7,752 nucleotides of DNA from Ilumatobacteraceae bacterium (lineage in GTDB: Bacteria > Actinomycetota > Acidimicrobiia > Acidimicrobiales > Ilumatobacteraceae). Position numbers and translations under genes: made by a program. The notes under the pieces are model-generated. The model had not been told where the DNA came from. It searched no databases and saw only the letters and a program-made list of their open reading frames with translations. The stretch's first letter is position 1. Each line of letters opens with the position of its first letter. The stretch lies in the NCBI GenBank assembly GCA_016650435.1, contig JAENVT010000254.1, positions 1 to 7,752 on the forward strand, in the 5' to 3' direction. Positions 6,623 through 7,752 of this stretch are shown piece after piece.

Positions 6623-6651
6623 CCTGACTTCAACTTCCTGTGCCTACATTC

Positions 6652-6680
6652 TGTATCGGCCGGGGACGCCAGAACTGCAA
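6652..6680 (-). promoter_or_regulatory. Weak candidate promoter of the desaturase operon
   Basis: On the minus strand TTGCAG (complement of 6675-6680) and GATACA (complement of 6652-6657) are separated by 17 bases. The -35 is a fair match and the -10 is poor. It is the best-spaced pair upstream of the desaturase, whose operon must have a promoter in this 164-base divergent gap. Confidence 0.3.
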
Positions 6681-6700
6681 TGAGAGACGTAAAACTGCCA

Positions 6701-6706
6701 TATGAT
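6701..6706 (+). promoter_or_regulatory. Candidate -10 box (TATGAT) of the corrinoid gene
   Basis: TATGAT matches the consensus at five of six positions and predicts a transcription start near 6712-6714, about 60 bases before the ATG. No convincing -35 lies at normal spacing (CAATGA at 6678-6683 is poor), so the promoter may need an activator. Confidence 0.5.
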
Positions 6707-6711
6707 AGGCT

Positions 6712-6746
6712 GTTCCACGATACGGGTCGATTCTGCATCGTGGAAC
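6712..6746. promoter_or_regulatory. Perfect 10-bp inverted repeat in the divergent intergenic region (operator or 5' hairpin)
   Basis: GTTCCACGAT (6712-6721) and ATCGTGGAAC (6737-6746) are exact complements with a 15-base spacer; arm centres are 25 bases apart. The left arm coincides with the expected start site of the TATGAT promoter, where a bound repressor would block transcription. Equally, an mRNA starting there would begin with this stem, ending about 16 bases before the GGAG ribosome site (6763-6766). Confidence 0.65.
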
Positions 6747-6773
6747 GACGTGTAGGACAGATGGAGCCGACCA

Positions 6774-7496
6774 ATGAGTGAACAAGACGATCTCGACCTC
6801 GCCACGCTGAGCAACGACGACCTTGTCGCTCAGATGCACGATGATCTGTACGACGGGCTGGCCGACGAGATCCTCGAAGGTACAACCATCCTGCTCGACC
6901 GCGGCTGGGGACCCGACAAGGTGCTCAACGACGCGCTGGTCGAGGGGATGCGCATCGTCGGCATCGACTTCCGCGACGGCATTCTGTTCGTACCGGAAGT
7001 ACTGCTCGCAGCCAACGCGATGAAGGCCGGCATGGCAATTCTTCGCCCGCTGCTCGCCGAAACCGGGGCAGAGTCGATCGGCAAGGTCGTCGTCGGCACG
7101 GTGAAGGGCGACATTCACGACATCGGCAAGAACCTGACAGCGATGATGCTCGAAGGAGCCGGCTTCGAAGTCATCGACCTCGGTATCAACACCGATGTCG
7201 ACAAGTTCCTCGCCGCCCTCGAACTGCACCAGCCCGACATCTTGGGGATGTCTGCGCTACTGACCACCACCATGCCGTACATGAAGGTCGTCGTCGACAC
7301 GTTGATCGAAAAGGGCCTGCGCGACAAGTACCTCGTGTTGGTCGGCGGGGCGCCCTTGAACGAAGAGTTCGGTCATGCCGTCGGCGCCGATGCCTATTGC
7401 CGAGACGCGGCCGTCGCCGCCGAAACCGCGAAGGCGTTGGTCAGCGCACGACGCGATCGGTTGAAGGCCGAGCCGCCCGGCCCGTCGGTGGCTTGA
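6774..7496 (+). CDS. Corrinoid protein of a methyltransferase system (MttC/MtbC-like, B12-binding)
   Basis: The 240-residue protein has two parts. First comes a helical cap (about 12-95, B12-binding_2 type, with the EVLLAANAMKAG stretch). Second is a Rossmann-like cobalamin-binding domain (about 103-225). The latter carries GDIHDIGKNL with His115 as the lower cobalt ligand (D-x-H-x-x-G), an S-A-L motif (160-162) and a GGAP loop (191-194). It carries a methyl group on cobalt from a substrate-specific methyltransferase (MttB, MtmB or MtbB type) to a second methyltransferase, often tetrahydrofolate-linked in bacteria. The ATG at 6774 has GGAG seven bases upstream. The DUF1638 gene follows after 16 bases. 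The methyl donor cannot be deduced here because the partner methyltransferase is not in the window; glycine betaine, other quaternary amines or methylamines are plausible. The last ten residues are a non-conserved tail. Confidence 0.94.
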   Translation: MSEQDDLDLATLSNDDLVAQMHDDLYDGLADEILEGTTILLDRGWGPDKVLNDALVEGMRIVGIDFRDGILFVPEVLLAANAMKAGMAILRPLLAETGAESIGKVVVGTVKGDIHDIGKNLTAMMLEGAGFEVIDLGINTDVDKFLAALELHQPDILGMSALLTTTMPYMKVVVDTLIEKGLRDKYLVLVGGAPLNEEFGHAVGADAYCRDAAVAAETAKALVSARRDRLKAEPPGPSVA

Positions 7497-7512
7497 AGCT
7501 GCGGATCACGGC

Positions 7513-7752
7513 ATGACCGCCGCGCCCCTCGTCATTGCCTGTGGAGCCCTGGCCTCCGAGCTGCGCGCCGTGCTGAAGGCCCAGGGCCTGGCTGATCTGG
7601 TCGAGGTCACGTATCTGCCGGCCAACCTGCACAACCGCCCCGAGCGGATCGTGCCCGAGCTCGAACCGCTGCTCGACCAGGCTGTCGCAGCAGGTCGTCA
7701 CGTGTTCATTGCCTACGCCGACTGCGGCACCGGTGGCGCGCTCGATGCCCTC
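7513..7752 (+). CDS. DUF1638 family protein, N-terminal 80 residues
   Basis: The frame opens at ATG 7513 and runs off the window end. The visible part begins with the hydrophobic strand LVIACGALASEL (6-17), followed by VTYLPANLHNRPERI (32-46) and FIAYADCGTGGALD (65-78). These are the hallmarks of DUF1638; the two cysteines in ACGAL and ADCGTGG and the LHNRPE motif are the conserved positions. The biochemical function is unknown. In many bacteria it sits beside corrinoid proteins, MttB-type methyltransferases and RamA-like reactivators, so a role in corrinoid methyl-transfer metabolism is inferred. It follows the corrinoid gene after 16 bases with only a weak GCGGA ribosome site, which suggests co-transcription and perhaps coupling. 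Confidence 0.92.
   Translation, partial: MTAAPLVIACGALASELRAVLKAQGLADLVEVTYLPANLHNRPERIVPELEPLLDQAVAAGRHVFIAYADCGTGGALDAL

Noticed and set aside
5665..6627. Rightward open frame (320 codons) opposite the desaturase
   Set aside because: It is the complement of a gene with three intact histidine boxes; the product is low-complexity and charged.
6610..6773. Cobalamin riboswitch ahead of the corrinoid gene
   Set aside because: The leader from the predicted start is only about 60 bases, and I see no B12-box-like segment. Only the simple inverted repeat is present.
6610..6885. N-terminal extension of the desaturase frame into the corrinoid gene
   Set aside because: It would cross the divergent promoter region and overlap the start of the corrinoid gene. 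The GTG at 6609 with AAGGAG is a better start.
6630..7229. Leftward open frame (199 codons) opposite the corrinoid gene
   Set aside because: It is a shadow of a confidently identified gene and has no motif of its own.

Overview
The window looks like chromosomal DNA of a high-GC actinobacterium. It holds two WhiB-family proteins, a family confined to Actinobacteria and their phages, plus a short TatA and several GTG starts. A lineage such as Acidimicrobiia is my guess from overall feel; the sequence alone does not prove it. Coding is dense, with no gene-free stretch over about 220 bases. No mobile element, RNA gene or CRISPR array was seen.

Left part (1-1012): the 3' end of one WhiB-family gene reads rightward. 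It converges on a leftward pair, whiB (502-795) followed by tatA (221-436). A perfect 10-bp inverted repeat at 173-202 between the convergent stops is a likely shared terminator. Short in-frame or near-stop tandem duplications lie in tatA and across the whiB stop.

Middle (1013-4168): one large leftward gene encodes a protein of about 1051 residues with eleven Asp-box (BNR) motifs. It belongs to the sortilin/VPS10-like beta-propeller family often labelled 'glycosyl hydrolase'. Unusually, it shows no signal peptide. Its start is best placed at a GTG at 4168. The 162 bases upstream hold two inverted repeats.

Right-middle (4331-6609): a tight leftward operon reads desaturase, then a PhnD-like binding protein, then a TetR regulator. 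The first two genes overlap by four bases (ATGA) and the second and third are six bases apart. A membrane fatty-acid desaturase is thus co-translated with an orphan, leaderless, phosphonate-binding-type protein and a regulator. This is the least conventional combination in the window.

Right end (6774-7752): reading rightward and divergently, a corrinoid (B12-binding) methyltransferase partner protein is followed 16 bases later by the start of a DUF1638 protein. This pair is typical of MttB-type catabolic methyltransferase loci for quaternary amines or other methylated compounds, so the rest of that locus probably lies beyond position 7752. The 164-base divergent intergenic region has a TATGAT -10 box. 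Just downstream, overlapping the expected transcription start, is a perfect 10-bp inverted repeat with a 15-base spacer (6712-6746). It could be an operator, perhaps for the TetR protein, or a hairpin at the mRNA 5' end.
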